A DNA stretch of 64,000 nucleotides from Chaetoderma sp. LZ-2023a (GCA_034401795.1 CM067367.1:34696880-34760879), one strand, 5' to 3'. Counted from the stretch's first letter, positions 21,036-32,859 are shown. Notes: generated from the letters alone by a model not told the origin. Made by a program: numbers and translations.

Positions 21036-21060
21036 AAGAAAGAAGAAGAAGAAGAAGAAA
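21006..21060. repeat. GAA/CTT microsatellite at the 5' border of copy 2
   Basis: A nearly pure GAA array interrupted once (GAAAGAAG). It directly abuts the presumed 5' end of LINE copy 2. Confidence 0.9.
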
Positions 21061-21076
21061 CATCCTAGAGCTGCAA

Positions 21077-21851
21077 TCAGTCCTTCGATTTTAACCACTG
21101 TGTTTTGTCCTCAACCAAAATCTTTAGCTTGCTCAGGTCCATTCCTGATTTGAGAGTACCGAGTCCTGCTTTCTTGAGGTCACCTCGCCGCACGCTAAAC
21201 AGATTTATGCAATGACGTCCTCTCGTGGCTTTGAATTTGTGGGCTCTCAGTAGGACGAATTCCAAGGCTCTCTGGCTGATATGTCCTCTGGCAGGCATCC
21301 TTAGCACATGGCCAAACATGGATCATCTTTGCCGGGCGACTTTTACAGACCGCTGCCTACGATGTGTTACACATCTTGTATAAGTAGGCCTACATCGTTG
21401 GAAATTTTGCTACCTGTCCATAGGTGTCCAGTAATGTTGCGGAGTTGTTTGCGGTGGCAGGCATCAAGATTGTCTAGAGCTTACATTGGCGCTGCCCAGC
21501 TGTTACAGGTATACAGTATCAAGGATGCGCAGGTTGCGTTGTATAAACGATTAAAAATTTAAGGGCATCTTTGATCTACGAATTTAGAGCCTCCGGTAGG
21601 ACTGGAAATCTGCGTTCTACATGCCACTGCTGTACTGCAGAGCAGTGATCCCAGGATTGTACTTTTCCTCCATGGTTGGCCGCCACAGATTGTATCGTCA
21701 TTTTCCTTAGCTTCATGCTTTGTTTATAGGTATGTGCTTGCAACTAGTGGAAGTAGCTCCTCAAGCGATTTCTTTTCCTCGTCAATGAAGTACACGTCGT
21801 CAGCATATTCCTTTTCTATCGGCATATCCAGTATAGTCGGACGGCTGGAGG
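21077..21851 (-). pseudogene. LINE reverse transcriptase, 3' part
   Basis: Conceptual minus-strand translation shows EYADDVYFI near 21800, then LDACHRKQLRNITG near 21440, then FGHVLRMPARG at 21319-21280 and KTQWLKS close to the end. These blocks are the catalytic centre and C-terminal tail of a common invertebrate non-LTR reverse transcriptase. Frameshifts and stops are frequent. The part upstream of YADD is absent here but is found on the same strand at 26876-27080. The two pieces are one element split by an insertion (see 21852-26874). Confidence 0.75.
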
Positions 21852-22150
21852 GGGTTCTGTATGCAACCATATGTCACCTCGGTTTGACATTATTTTCTGT
21901 TAGGGCATGGTATTAGAAATAAGAAAATCCAGGGTAGACATTCTGAATCAGGTAGACAACTTTTTCTACCATCCTTTTTTATATTCAGCCATATTCGGCA
22001 TTGTGTAATTTTAACACTGGGAGCCACAAATCCAGATTTATGACTCAAAATATAACCAAATTATTATCAGAGGACAGACGTATTATTTTCCGAATGTTTT
22101 AGATGTTTTCACTTTAGTTTCAGAAATTCGGGAAATATAGGTTTATCGAC
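21852..22150 (+). repeat. Left inverted terminal repeat
   Basis: It shares long blocks with the reverse complement of 26520-26874, including TTATTTTCTGTTAGGGCATG, GAATCAGGTAGACAACTTTT and TTTCAGAAATTC. Identity falls off after about 22150. Confidence 0.75.
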
Positions 22151-23060
22151 AGTTAAAATAATAGTAGACACTCTATTATACCTCAAAATAAAGCCTTGTT
22201 ATCATGGATTCATAAATGTTCGGAATAAGTATTGTGGGCCCAGTAGATTCAGAATATTCTCTACATATGCTACCCCTCTCCCCATTATTTTTGGTTTGCC
22301 AAAAATTATAGCTCAATATTTCATAATCTCTCATAAAAACAACGAGCTTTAGTATGCATCGAAATTCAAAAACTCAAGCCATAAAAGTATTTTTTTTCAA
22401 TTGTTTGATCGATATATCAATTGGCAAGAAATAAATATCTTTATAATGATTTTTCAGCATTGATGCCTACTAAGATGAATAACAAGTGCTGATGTTTCAT
22501 AAGCACTAGTTACACAGAACTAATCTGTATACCCAGGACATAGGAACTGGTTCATAGAACATTTACCCATGTTTGTATTTTGCTAGTATTATCAGTAGCA
22601 TATCAGGAATCATATACAGCTAGAAACCAACAATATCTGCTAAGATCACTTAAAAAGATTATATATGATGAAACACGCTGCCTGCCCACACCGCGTTCAA
22701 TAGCTATCCACCTTTACCTTTCATGTTCAACGTTGTAAAAATGTCATGTTTGCAATACAATTTGAGATATTAAAATGGTACACTCCCTACCATAGTGATG
22801 TACATTGTTAATTCTGACAGCAGAGTAGAGGAGAAGTTGATGTACAGTTTGAAAACAGTTGATGAATATTATTGCTATTTTATACAACAACTTTGAGTAA
22901 TATTGTTTCCAAAATGAACATCAGTTATTACCTACGTAAAATATAATTGAATTTAGGAATTTGACATCTCTGTCGTATAATGGCGAATACTTATCATTTT
23001 GTAGCACATATTTCTTTTATTTTGACTGTTATGGATGAGGCAGGGGTCCCTCGGACGTTC
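22151..23060. other. Non-coding interior of the long-TIR element
   Basis: AT-rich sequence with no recognised gene. Confidence 0.4.
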
Positions 23061-25584
23061 ATGCCAGTTGCGAGTGGCGTATAGCAAGAGTTCCAAAAAG
23101 GCTGATATTCTTGCAGATTGTGTGGTTTCATATGACATGTGCCATACAGAAGAGTCTATCAAAAAGAAGTAAAGCTCAAGGACATGACATGGGAAATTTC
23201 TAGACTATGTCTAAACGTCATTGAAGAGTGATACGTCATTGCAGAATGTGAATGTCGAACAATGCCCTGTTGTAGTGCATTCAATTCCCTAATCAGCAAT
23301 AAGACATTAAACGTGAAGATAGTAGGCTTTCTCACAGTGTTACTATTTCCTCTCAGAATGCCAAATAGGATTTACCGCTTTGAAGAATTATAAGAACATT
23401 TGCAACCAACTTCAACAGACACAACTACTAATATAAGTTGTTTATACGTTTGCTCGTGAAATGCTTCTGTGGAATCCTCAGCCGGTCATAGACTTGATTC
23501 TTTGCATGGGAAATTTCCATTTGATAAAATCCTCCTTGGCGTAAATACGTGCGTGGAAGTGGGGTAGAAACATTTGAATTCAGAATCTTGTCTTTGGGAC
23601 AAATGTTGTACAACAAATGATAGGTGGTTCAGATTATGATGGCTCTGACAGGCTTGACTTTGCTCGCAGGACCAATGCAAAGACTTCAGTTAGTTGAGTT
23701 CTTCCAATTGTATCATATTGACAAATATAATTAAAAAGGTCTTGGATATACTCAGTCAGTTAATAAAAAGTGTGTCTGAAAAGGACCAGAGGTTAAGTTG
23801 ATCTCTTATGAAAATATTTGAAGAATCTTCACAGACTATGCTTACAGACTTTGAGAAATTTAGGACAAATGGATGTGTCAAAACTAGCATATTTGCATAT
23901 TGGGACTACTTTATAAATATTGTTGGACTGGTAAGAAACCTTGTTAGAGCTGTCGGAAAGTGGCTGTGGGAACTCCATGTAGATTGTGTTCAAGAATCTC
24001 TGAATCTATTTTCATTGTTTGACTCTATTTGAGGCGGTGCTCCTTATATCTCGAGAATATGAACAATTTGCCAGTTGCTTGCCAATATGTTCATCAGATG
24101 TTTGTAGCAGGAAAATACATGGTTAAACGTTCTACAACGTATCTACAGTTGCTCCTGACATGTGTTTAGATCAGGCAGTTAATCAGCCTTAAAAGATTAG
24201 TGCAGTCGTCATTGGAAGTACCAGGCTGAAACAATTTGTAGGGTGGTGGAACTTAATACATGTATATCACGAGGTATTAGCCGTGCCAAATAGTTTCAGA
24301 GAAATAAGTGGAGCCAACATTACAAGTTCTGAGTTAATTGTAAGCCATGAATTCAGTACTGCAGAAACCTCATCTAATGAGAAGCTGACTCAGGACATGT
24401 TAGTCTACATTCACAAAGGCAATAATGCCAGATGAAAGCAGTAAGAGCCTGCGCAAAGAGACGGAAAGGGCTTTAGCAGATTACACAAAGTTCTGAAGGG
24501 AGAGGTTCATAGGTGCCAATCTCTGCGACAATTCATAGAAACAATCTGAAAACACTTGTTGGTGCAAGATGTCTGCAGAAAACTAAATCATCGAACTAGA
24601 AGCAGGACAAGAAAGAGGTCGCCATAGAGCAGAGACAGGCTGGCTTGGCCAGAGTTAGAGGGTACAATATCACAGATCTTTTTAAGTTTCACCTGTTGCC
24701 TTCAAGTGCTCTGTTTAACAGAGATGGCCTAATGACCAGCCCTTAAAAGTATCTGTTAAGAAAAGAATTAGAGAAAAAACTATACGAGAATGATTACCAG
24801 AGCCCAACACAATGACCTTATGATATAGAGATCTGTTATACTGTCGCTGTTATGCCATTTATCAGAAAAGTCAACACAACAGAATAATTGCGAAGAGGCG
24901 GATGTTCGTATCATAATGCATGCCATGTGCACATGTGCATGCAATAAGATTGTACTTCTGGGATACTCTGAAGCGCGTTGGTGTGAAAGAAATCTGGGCA
25001 AGGTTAGGTGTAGGCGGGATTGTTAGACATATACCACTTCCTATTCTAGCATTCAAATCAGGCTCAACATGTGTGTTACCAGCATTACATGCACTTACTG
25101 GATGTGGGTGCACAAGCAAATTTGGTGCAAAAGCTTCGCGTTAAAGGCAAATCCAGAAAAGTCCTTGGAACATTTTGGACATTGTGAGGACAATCCCTGT
25201 TTAGCTAGTTTTGAGGAATCTGTGGTCCATGTATACAAGCAAGCAGCTGAATGCAAAACTATGGATGCTCTTAGGACCTTCTTATACCATCAGTATTAAG
25301 TAACAATCAAAGATCTGCCACCAATCATCCATGCCACACTTGGTCACATAAAGAAAGCCTGCTATGCCATATACTGGCAAATAAACTGCATGATTGGTGT
25401 GACTCTAAATGTGAAACAGTATTATGAGTATGAAGTGTATGATGACATGATAGTTCCCTCCACTTACCAAAGACGTCTTTTCTCGGACCTGGCTCTAAGT
25501 TGCAACTGCTTAAAGCGTTCCACAAATAAATGGTGCGCATGTAGAAAACGAGGAGTCCCATGCTGCTCATTTTCCAGGTGTTGA
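23060..25584 (+). pseudogene. Decayed gene of an uncharacterised 'HALTGCDTTS' family
   Basis: Translated blocks on the plus strand occur in the order I remember for a family of large uncharacterised proteins in cnidarians, arthropods and molluscs: ILADCVVSYDMCHTEES near 23110; FAYWDYFINIVGLVRNLVRA at 23890-23950; a block with VVIGSTRLKQFVGWW near 24210-24250; LPSSALFNRDGLMTSP near 24700-24745; CEEADVRIIMHA near 24890; LPALHALTGC near 25077; AAECKTMDALRTFLYHQY at 25245-25299; and a cysteine-rich tail CNCLKRSTNKWCACRKRG and CCSFSRC up to 25584. Many stops and frameshifts interrupt it. The family function is unknown to me. Its place between long inverted repeats suggests that it is the element's own gene. 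Confidence 0.6.
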
Positions 25585-25664
25585 GATGTTGAGGATGAAA
25601 GACAAGCTTCCAAGAACACGTATGTTGTTCATCTGTAGTATACCATCGACGACTGCTGACTAAT

Positions 25665-26045
25665 GGACCTTTCCATTCTTAGCTATGCCCCGCCCATCAC
25701 TAACTATGCTCCACCCACACCTCGCCGTGTTGGGATTGATCGATCCCCAAATGCCCTAACTATCAATTTCCTGAAAACTACAAAGGGGAGCTGTTGAATA
25801 TTTTGTAACTAATTTGACTGGGTGCTGTTGCTGCCTATGGCAGCAACAGCGCCCAGTCAAATTAGTTTCAAAATATTCAATAGAATATTTATTAAATAGT
25901 AAAAGTAAACAATCTGTACAACAACACGTAGACCGTCATCAAATATGCGTTCGTGACGTACTTATCGACGTCATTCATGACGTCATTCATTATGATGTCA
26001 TTGTCCACATCACGCAGTTCATTATGACGTCATATGATGGGTGGG
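25665..26045 (-). repeat. Long-form family A element nested in the long-TIR element
   Basis: It begins TAATGGACCTTTCCATTCTT, passes AGCTATGCCCCGCCCATCAC and TTGGGATTGATCGATC, and holds a hairpin at 25794-25882 with the tip GCTGTTGCTGCCTATGGCAG. It continues with TGACGTACTT, GACGTCATTCATGACGTCAT and TTATGACGTCATATGA. This is one of the most complete copies in the window. Confidence 0.8.
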
Positions 26046-26519
26046 TACTCTGGAAAGGTGAATTGCAATACCTTTAGATGATATATGATTACTGGCGGAT
26101 CAGTTTATTACATCATTGCGCAAGATAGTTCAATCTATGTAGCATATAAAGTGTTATTAGAAAAATAAGACATCATCCACATAGTACTCGTCGTGTTTCC
26201 AACAGTCACAGTTGGATTTATGTTATGAAGGACATGTAAGCCCATACCTCATTAATTCAATACAGGGTGACAATCAACATTCACTTGTGTCATTCTGTAT
26301 AAATAACTATGCAGTTAAGATGACTATGCCAGGAAACGTGAGCCATATTGCTATTTTTCTTATCGCACAATAATGGGGAGGGGTTTGACATATACAGACA
26401 ATACACTAAGGATGAAGCCACAATATTCATCCTAGTAATGTTAGAATCAGTGATAACCAAACTTTAGTTTGAAGATTTTCAATAGCTTGGTTGCTGTTAT
26501 TATAACCTTTCATAAAACT
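26046..26519. other. Non-coding interior of the long-TIR element
   Basis: AT-rich; nothing was recognised before the right terminal repeat. Confidence 0.35.
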
Positions 26520-26874
26520 ATATTTTCTGAATTTCTGAAACAGAAGTGAAAGCAATTTTTCGTCAAAAATTCAAGGTTTTTATAAATTTTCAGCAGAATA
26601 CACCTTTATATTGTCTAAAACCTTCAGGAAATTATACTTCCCTCCAATGATAATAACTTTGATAAATTTTGAGTCATATATCTTATTAAAATTTTGATTC
26701 ATGGCGCCCAGGGTTAAAATTGCATAATCCCGAATATGATTGAATATAAAACCGTAGTAGAAAAAGTTGTCTACCTGATTCAGATTGTCCACCCTGGATT
26801 TTTTTATTTCTAATACCATGCCCTAACAGAAAATAATGCCAAACGGAGGTGATATATGATTGCATACAGAACCC
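26520..26874 (-). repeat. Right inverted terminal repeat
   Basis: The reverse complement matches 21852-22150 from the outer end inward. Part of it forms an open minus-strand frame (26580-26819) that matches no protein I know; I read it as a chance frame in the repeat. Confidence 0.75.
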
Positions 26875-26875
26875 T

Positions 26876-27080
26876 TTCAGCCAGAGGACTAGTATTGAAA
26901 CTAGGGGTTTGATCTGTGAATTTTCCCCGCATAGATTTCAATGCTGCAGCAAGGCAACATATGCAAAGCAAACGCGATAATCCATCTCCATGTGTAATGT
27001 CGATTGATGTCTCAAGCTCTGCAGACTTCATTGACTTGACTCGTACCCTCAGCTTCGTCTCTGAAAATAGTATTCCCTAC
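26876..27080 (-). pseudogene. LINE reverse transcriptase, middle part
   Basis: The minus-strand frame reads RVRVKSMKSAEL, then ITHGDGLSRLLC and LAAALKSMRGKFTDQT. This corresponds to the block that precedes the YADD centre in this reverse transcriptase type (GVRQGDGLSPLLF). Its natural continuation is the YADD fragment at 21851, now 5 kb away on the far side of the long-TIR element. Confidence 0.7.
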
Positions 27081-28200
27081 AGCACAGTTAAGAAATAACT
27101 TTGCTTTCTCCAAAACAAAATTAAACGCACTGTTGAAAATTTTTAGCATACTCGGATTCCAATTGTATTCAAAATATTTCCGCAAAACATCTCTTACTAA
27201 TTGTTTCTGGGTTTTTTTGTTTTGGAAACAATTTAACTTATTTAAAATCTGTGGACCTTCTGCGTTTTAACCCATCGTGTGTCAACTTAACCCTTTGCAG
27301 TGGTCTTCAGACATGGCTATTTGAAAGGCCTAGATAAGAATATTATTGAATATTTTAAATTTTTTATAATTTCCAAAAATACTCATACCCAACAATGGAC
27401 TTTCGAATTTGCCAGTACGAGTTATCGCACATAATTCTCCTCTTCTCCGACAGAGATAAATTCCTAACCCCGTACATTTCGGATAAACTGGCAAGGTCTT
27501 TGGGAAACCAGTCTACCGTAACAACACGTGGACAGATATTTTCACACATTTGCCGGGAAGGGATTATCTTTTGTTTGTCTGTACTCGCTTACCCAGAACC
27601 TACGACCAGTATCTATTGGGTGTGCGGGTGTAGACGATCTGTTTATTAGATGAATGGATTGGCTCTGCGACACGCTAAGTTATACATACAATCTAAACCT
27701 CGCGAGACGCCATTTAAAATTCATACACATGCAAAAGAGTGATTACTAAAAGCAAGGTCTATTAATACAAGTCATTTACCACAGTAAATGGTGTGTTAAT
27801 GCCGATTCTTTATGACTTGATATGTTACGACCACGCGCCTCAAAGAACCATCATATTGTGGCCCAAACCAACTGTCCACTATAGACAGGTTTGTCTGTAT
27901 TTCATATATTAGCTGATTCTTATCAAGACACCAACTTCTGATCACTCATGTAGACCCACGCATTCTTGCTAAATAAGAAAAACTCAAACTGCCAAGTAGT
28001 TTGTTTAAAAGCACTAAGACACATTTATCATATACGAAATTTACGCGTTATCGGTGGTTGTATCCATGTTTTGACACTGTGACAGTTTCCGCGAAAGAAA
28101 TACAGGCGCTATTGCGACAAACACTGCAAGGGCAAGTGGCCCAAAATAGAATAATAAATTGATTATTATTGTTGTTATCTTTATTATGTAAGCGATCCCA
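27081..28200. other. Spacer without a recognised gene
   Basis: No coding exon was recognised. A repeat resembling 2390-2550 lies at about 27110-27250, bounded by CCAAAACAAAA and TTTTTTTGTTTTGG in inverted orientation. Confidence 0.35.
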
Positions 28201-28213
28201 CTGTCGTAGGACA

Positions 28214-28383
28214 GCGCGGCGGAGATGGAATAATAATAATAATAATAATAATAATAGTAATAATAATAATAATTTTGTATTTCTACCGCCATCGTCGGCA
28301 GCGCGGCGGAGATGGAATAATAATAATAATAATAATAATAGTAATAATAATAATAATTTTGTATTTCTACCGCCATTGTCAAT
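28214..28383. repeat. Tandem duplication of an ATA microsatellite unit
   Basis: Two copies (28214-28300 and 28301-28383) of a unit starting GCGCGGCGGAGATGGAATAA, with an ATA array, and ending TTTTGTATTTCTACCGCCAT. GGCGGAGATGG and the CCGCCAT end can pair around the ATA array. Frames full of Asn or Tyr here are artefacts. Confidence 0.85.
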
Positions 28384-28424
28384 GTACAAATAATCCTCAT
28401 ATGCCGTTGTCACGGCCTGAGTAA

Positions 28425-28590
28425 CAGTCAGCAACAGCTCACAGTTAAATTTGTGTCAAAATATTCAACAGACTGTTTATTAAATTGTAAAGAAAATACG
28501 AAAATACGTTACTGACAATTATTTGTGACATTGTTGCCGACGGCAGCAACTACGTTCAGTCAAATGATTTCAAAGTATTCAACAGGTAGT
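28425..28590. repeat. Two right halves of family A hairpins
   Basis: CAGTCAGCAACAGCTCACAG with TTCAACAG, then GACGGCAGCAAC with CAAAGTATTCAACAG. Both lack the left arm. Confidence 0.55.
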
Positions 28591-28754
28591 ATCTTACGAC
28601 CATGGGAACCAGTAGCGTATTTCGAAAACATTTGGACTGAAAGCTCATTTGCAAGTCCCCGTGTCTTCTTTAACCACGCTGCAATGCCGTCAGAGCACTC
28701 ATTGTTAACTCTTTCAAGATGAAGACGGACAAAACCTGCTTATACAGCGGTCTT

Positions 28755-28895
28755 GAGGGATATCCATCTGCAGGCCAGAAGAAGATGATTCTTGCAAATT
28801 TACCATTGGAATGACTGGTTCGATAAGTGAGCCAGTCATTCTGGTGGTAAATTTTCAAAAATATACTTGTCTTGACCTGTAAATGAACATTCTAT
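28755..28895. repeat. Family C hairpin
   Basis: Arms TTTACCATTGGAATGACTGG and CCAGTCATTCTGGTGGTAAA lie around a short GATAAGTGAG centre. The outer part (TTGACCTGTAAATG) is more diverged. Confidence 0.7.
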
Positions 28896-28954
28896 AAGCA
28901 AATACTTTTATTTTCTTGATCCAATTTAGCCATTAAAGGGATAAAGTAACATTA

Positions 28955-29045
28955 AAGACAGGCTTACAGCTTGAAAACAATGTTGCTGAAAACTGTTGCT
29001 GTCAAAGAGAGAAAAAGCTTGCAGCAACATTGTTTCGAAAAAGCA
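28955..29045. repeat. Hairpin with GTTGCTG core, unassigned family
   Basis: Left arm GAAAACAATGTTGCTG and right arm CAGCAACATTGTTTCG enclose a further CTGTTGCTGTC. The arms differ from families A and B, but the GTTGCTG tip recurs. Confidence 0.6.
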
Positions 29046-29109
29046 ACAATACTTATTGTATAAAGTGGAATTGGAATTTTTAACGTCTGTATCATTTCAT
29101 GTAATAGAG

Positions 29110-29265
29110 GGATCCATTTAGCTAAACCACGCCCACTTCTATCCCACGCTTTGCGTACGCTGTGGTCGATTTCAATACTGTGAACCCTGAATTCTCATAA
29201 TCCCAATTTCAATGTAACTACATAGGTAATCGGTTGAATATTTTGAATCTAATTTGACTTATATA
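29110..29265 (-). repeat. Truncated long-form family A element
   Basis: The GC-box-like end AGCTAAACCACGCCCACTTC and a degenerate flank lead into the left hairpin arm GTTGAATATTTTGAATCTAA. The rest is missing. Confidence 0.55.
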
Positions 29266-31081
29266 TTTCTATAAGACTGCTGGGCCTGATCTGACGATGC
29301 AGATTACTAGGTAAGGCTTGAAGGTTGCCTTCAACTCTAGATTAGATTCTTGACAATGATTCCTAAGCTAATCTCCTAACTGGATGTACCAACAAACTCT
29401 TGACTTACATATACGTAAGTTGATAGATTTATTAAAACGAACTTTGTACAAATTTACAAACAGTTATTTGAGAGCAAGATTGCTCATAATCAAACTAGTA
29501 CAATTAATTTGTACGAAACTAGCACAGTGCCTTAAGCTACTCGAAGTATTACAGAGCAATATTATGCCAATCAATAACTCACACTTCTGAACGTCAGCGT
29601 GACGCTCAGTGATTCACGATGGTGGATTGAATAATTTCCTAAGCATAAAACTGCATCTTTTATACTATTTGAATTCTCTGATTCTCAGGTTCTATATTGT
29701 AATAATAAGATTCTTCCTAAATCTGTTCGAATGACACGTCATAAGCACACCTTGATTGGCCCGAACAATCAGTCCACCAATCAACCTCTGCTTATTCCTT
29801 CCTAGAAGTTTCTACCTAATAAATGTTGGTCATTCTGACCAATCAACGATCCATTCATTTCGTTGTTTGATGTAAAACCTATTCTTCTTTATTCTTTGCT
29901 ACTGAGTTTGATCGACGCTCATTGATCATGACGTCATTCTGACCAATCAAACTGTGCTATTCTTCTATGGAGATGATGCCTCCCATAGATAAAGCGGTGG
30001 CGACTGGTTCTGATTTGATGCGATCTGTCAGCTAACTAGCAACATTATTGAATGTGTTGTTGTTGGATGCCATTGTATGAGTGACCTATAGTTGATACAC
30101 AAATTTCAGTTATGTTATTAATTCCTACAGGACGCTACAATGTCCATGTCCTGTCCATTGCCTATAGATGGATACGCCTGTAGGATGCTAGGGTGAATAG
30201 GCACTGGAGCTGTATGATCTCACTGCCATCTGGTGTTGTTACATTCTCATGTGAGAATCTAGAATGCCTACGTCATCAACTAAGTCCATTTGTCATGTTC
30301 GATTCCATTGATTATTATAGATTGATTATTTTCTAAATTATCATTCCAAGTGGCTGCTGTATATTATAAAAGTGTGTGCCGACTGAACAGCAACAACTTC
30401 CATTCAAACTATTTCCAAATACACATCAATTCAGAACCGTGGGATCTATTCTAATCAATTCGCTTATTTCAAATATGATATAAAACTTTATGCATTTAAC
30501 TTCAGCATGCTATATTCGCACTCCATCTATTTACTGGAAACATAGATGGCCCAATATCATCAGCACCGGCTGATGTAATTATTAAGTTATATATTACAAA
30601 CATAAATGTCATCCGGTCCATTAGCTCACCTGGTATTTTCAAATTATAATTTCTTTCAGGACTTACTCGAAAATATAAGACATCCAGCGGGGTCATGACT
30701 CCCACAAGACAATCCCATATATACACATGCCCACCAACCAAAGTTAATTAACCGTCTCGTAAGGCCTTAAGAGAGTGTTAAATAACTCATTGTGTTCCAT
30801 CTACAACCAAAACCACACTATACCAGTGCTACTCAGACCACAAAGGCTAACATAAAACAGCAAAATAAGTCAATTGTACAGTACAGTAATCAACGAAAGT
30901 AGTATGCGGTAAATCAAAAACAAAACGGTAATTAAAACGAACGGTAAAATAAACAGTACAGTACAGTATCAATGGCCAATCAGTTAGGTAATCACATAGT
31001 TAACTAAAACAGTGTAACTATCAAATAAAACAGCATGAAACAGCAATAAACAGTGGATAAACAGTTAATGAATAAACATAG
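29266..31081. other. Spacer 3' of the Gypsy element, no gene recognised
   Basis: No protein-like frame was recognised. The region should contain the 3' long terminal repeat of the Gypsy element, but I found no direct repeat of it on the 5' side, so no LTR is called. Several ACCAATCA motifs lie at 29750-29945. The 30830-31080 stretch is rich in AAACAG and ACAGTACAGTA. Confidence 0.4.
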
Positions 31082-32859
31082 TTATTTGTCCTCATACTCT
31101 ATGTTAGTACAGGTGCCGGAAGTGGCAACCGTATTGAGCTCCACATCCACCCAGCCATCCGCCGTGGGGTCCATAGTCCTGTGGTTGGCGTTAGGCGACG
31201 AACCCCCGTTAGGTGCGTGTGACGGGCCATACTGCGCAGGCAGCTGCGACCCTCGAGACTGAGTAAATCTGGACACCGGAACCCCTGCCGCACGTGGCTT
31301 TCGTGCGACACACATCCACATGCGGTACATGATCCCACACTTATATAAAATAAACACTATAATCAGAATTACGACGACAGAGACCGTCATGTACGAAAAC
31401 AAGGATCGTATATTGATGCCGTCGATCATCACTGGGTCGACCTCAGATAGTGGTGCTAAGGGCACGTCCTTTGTCTTGCGTAAATGGTCCCATTTCTGAA
31501 CCTTAAGATGGTTTACGATTAAAGATTGATTTAATACTCCGGCCACATCCAACCTTGGGACCTCTACAGCAAGGCTGATCCGATTATAAGTCCGACTGTA
31601 AGACTGTATAGGCTCGAACCGCCACCCCTTCCCACTATAATCACATTCACTTGACATCAACACATACACTCCATTCAGCATGTCGCATCTGTCCGTCAAT
31701 TGTCCTCCACAATGTACCTTGAATTGTTCACCGAAGGTTTGCAAGACAACTCCGATTTCCTTATGGGCAAATAACTTGCTTGAAGTTTCATTTGACTCTG
31801 ATAGCTTGACCGTACACGAACTATCAGTCACGTCAGACGGGGTAAAATACCACCCAGTTTTGGTATCCAATCCAATACTGGTTCGAGCAATAATAATCTG
31901 CATATAATATCCGGTCGTGGGCAAAGGCTCGGGCCACGAATGCAGTCCATATTCGATATAATTACCACCATCAATCAATGGCAAGGTAGCAATGTAATGT
32001 AATTGTGAATCATCCTTCCATAATGGAGATACAATGACATTCCAGTAATACCACTGGTAGGGACGAATTAAACGTTACCTACACTAATGTGCTTAGCAAC
32101 TTCAGCTAAATCCGACGGACTGAAAAGTTCCTCTGTCAACCTTCAAAATTCAAGAGAAGCGGTCTGTCTGTGAAATTGCGCGGCCAATTTCTGGTAGCTA
32201 TATACCACATTCTCGGCTGAATCAATGATATGACCTAATCGTACTAGTGCTTATAGGTCAGCCTGCCATGCAGCGTGAATCTTGAATAGTTTACTCACAT
32301 TCTTGGTCAAACTGACCAGCCTGTCCGTGATCTCGTTAATTCGGTCAACATTAATATTAATCCCCTTGAAAGCAAGTTTCACATGGGAAGGCAAATCATT
32401 CGAAAAATGGACTAACCTGTTCATGTTCTTCATGGTGGTCTTAACGACATTCTTGATGGTTTCCATGTCACCTGATGTTGCCACGCCAACAAAATTAAAT
32501 AGTCCATGTTTCTGTCAACCATTGACGTGACTTAGCATCGTTTGTTGCGTTCTAATGGCGATCTTCTTGATAATGTTTATACGATGTTGTAACCCAAAAA
32601 TATCATTGCCACTCAACGAAGTCTTACGACCAATGTCTGCAACAAGAAGGTGAAATTTACTCAACCGGTCGATGAAATTAGCAGGTAAATACGGATGGTC
32701 AATCGATACCACCACGGTCCACTCGGCGCGTATCACAGAGATCTTCTGATGGTTAGTTATCATTACACCATTTTGTAACTTGTGAATACTAGAATTTCGA
32801 CAAAGTCCAGAAATTACACTAACACATGCTAACACCACACAGAACTGTAAAATATACAT
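31082..32859 (-). pseudogene. Env-like membrane glycoprotein gene, broken
   Basis: Three open blocks lie in order on the minus strand: 32859-32518, 32484-32251 and 31984-31082. The first starts with a hydrophobic signal-like segment. An in-frame stop near 32515 separates the first two blocks, a stop lies at 32251, and a frame change precedes the third. The last block has a hydrophobic span at about residues 195-217, followed by a basic and then polar tail. It also has several cysteines and Asn-X-Ser/Thr sites. This layout fits the fusion-type env of some Gypsy elements, as an inference from position and architecture. The gene starts 57 bp after pol ends. It is non-functional as it stands. Confidence 0.65.

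Larger units (their letters stand above)
21852..26874. mobile_element. Element with ~300-bp inverted terminal repeats inserted in a LINE
   Basis: The left end begins GGGTTCTGTATGCAACCATA. The right end is its reverse complement with a few changes, and the similarity continues for about 300-350 bp. Flanking sequences on both sides belong to one minus-strand LINE: the THGDGLS block on the right, the YADD block on the left. The interior carries a decayed plus-strand gene of an uncharacterised invertebrate family and a nested family A repeat. Long inverted termini fit a DNA transposon, but I cannot assign a superfamily. No clean target duplication is visible; the flanks CGGCTGGAGG and CAGCCAGAGG are only similar. 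Confidence 0.7.

Noticed and set aside
26580-26819. 79-residue minus-strand frame as a gene
   Set aside because: It lies within the inverted terminal repeat and the other terminal copy does not keep the frame.
21841-26887. Clean target-site duplication for the long-TIR element
   Set aside because: CGGCTGGAGG and CAGCCAGAGG match at 7 of 10 positions, and three bases separate one of them from the terminus; not convincing.
28041-28434. Poly-Tyr, poly-Leu and poly-Asn frames
   Set aside because: They come from the ATA microsatellite duplication.
29266-31081. 3' LTR of the Gypsy element
   Set aside because: No matching direct repeat was found on the 5' side at 38098-38540, and no clear TG...CA borders or polypurine tract.
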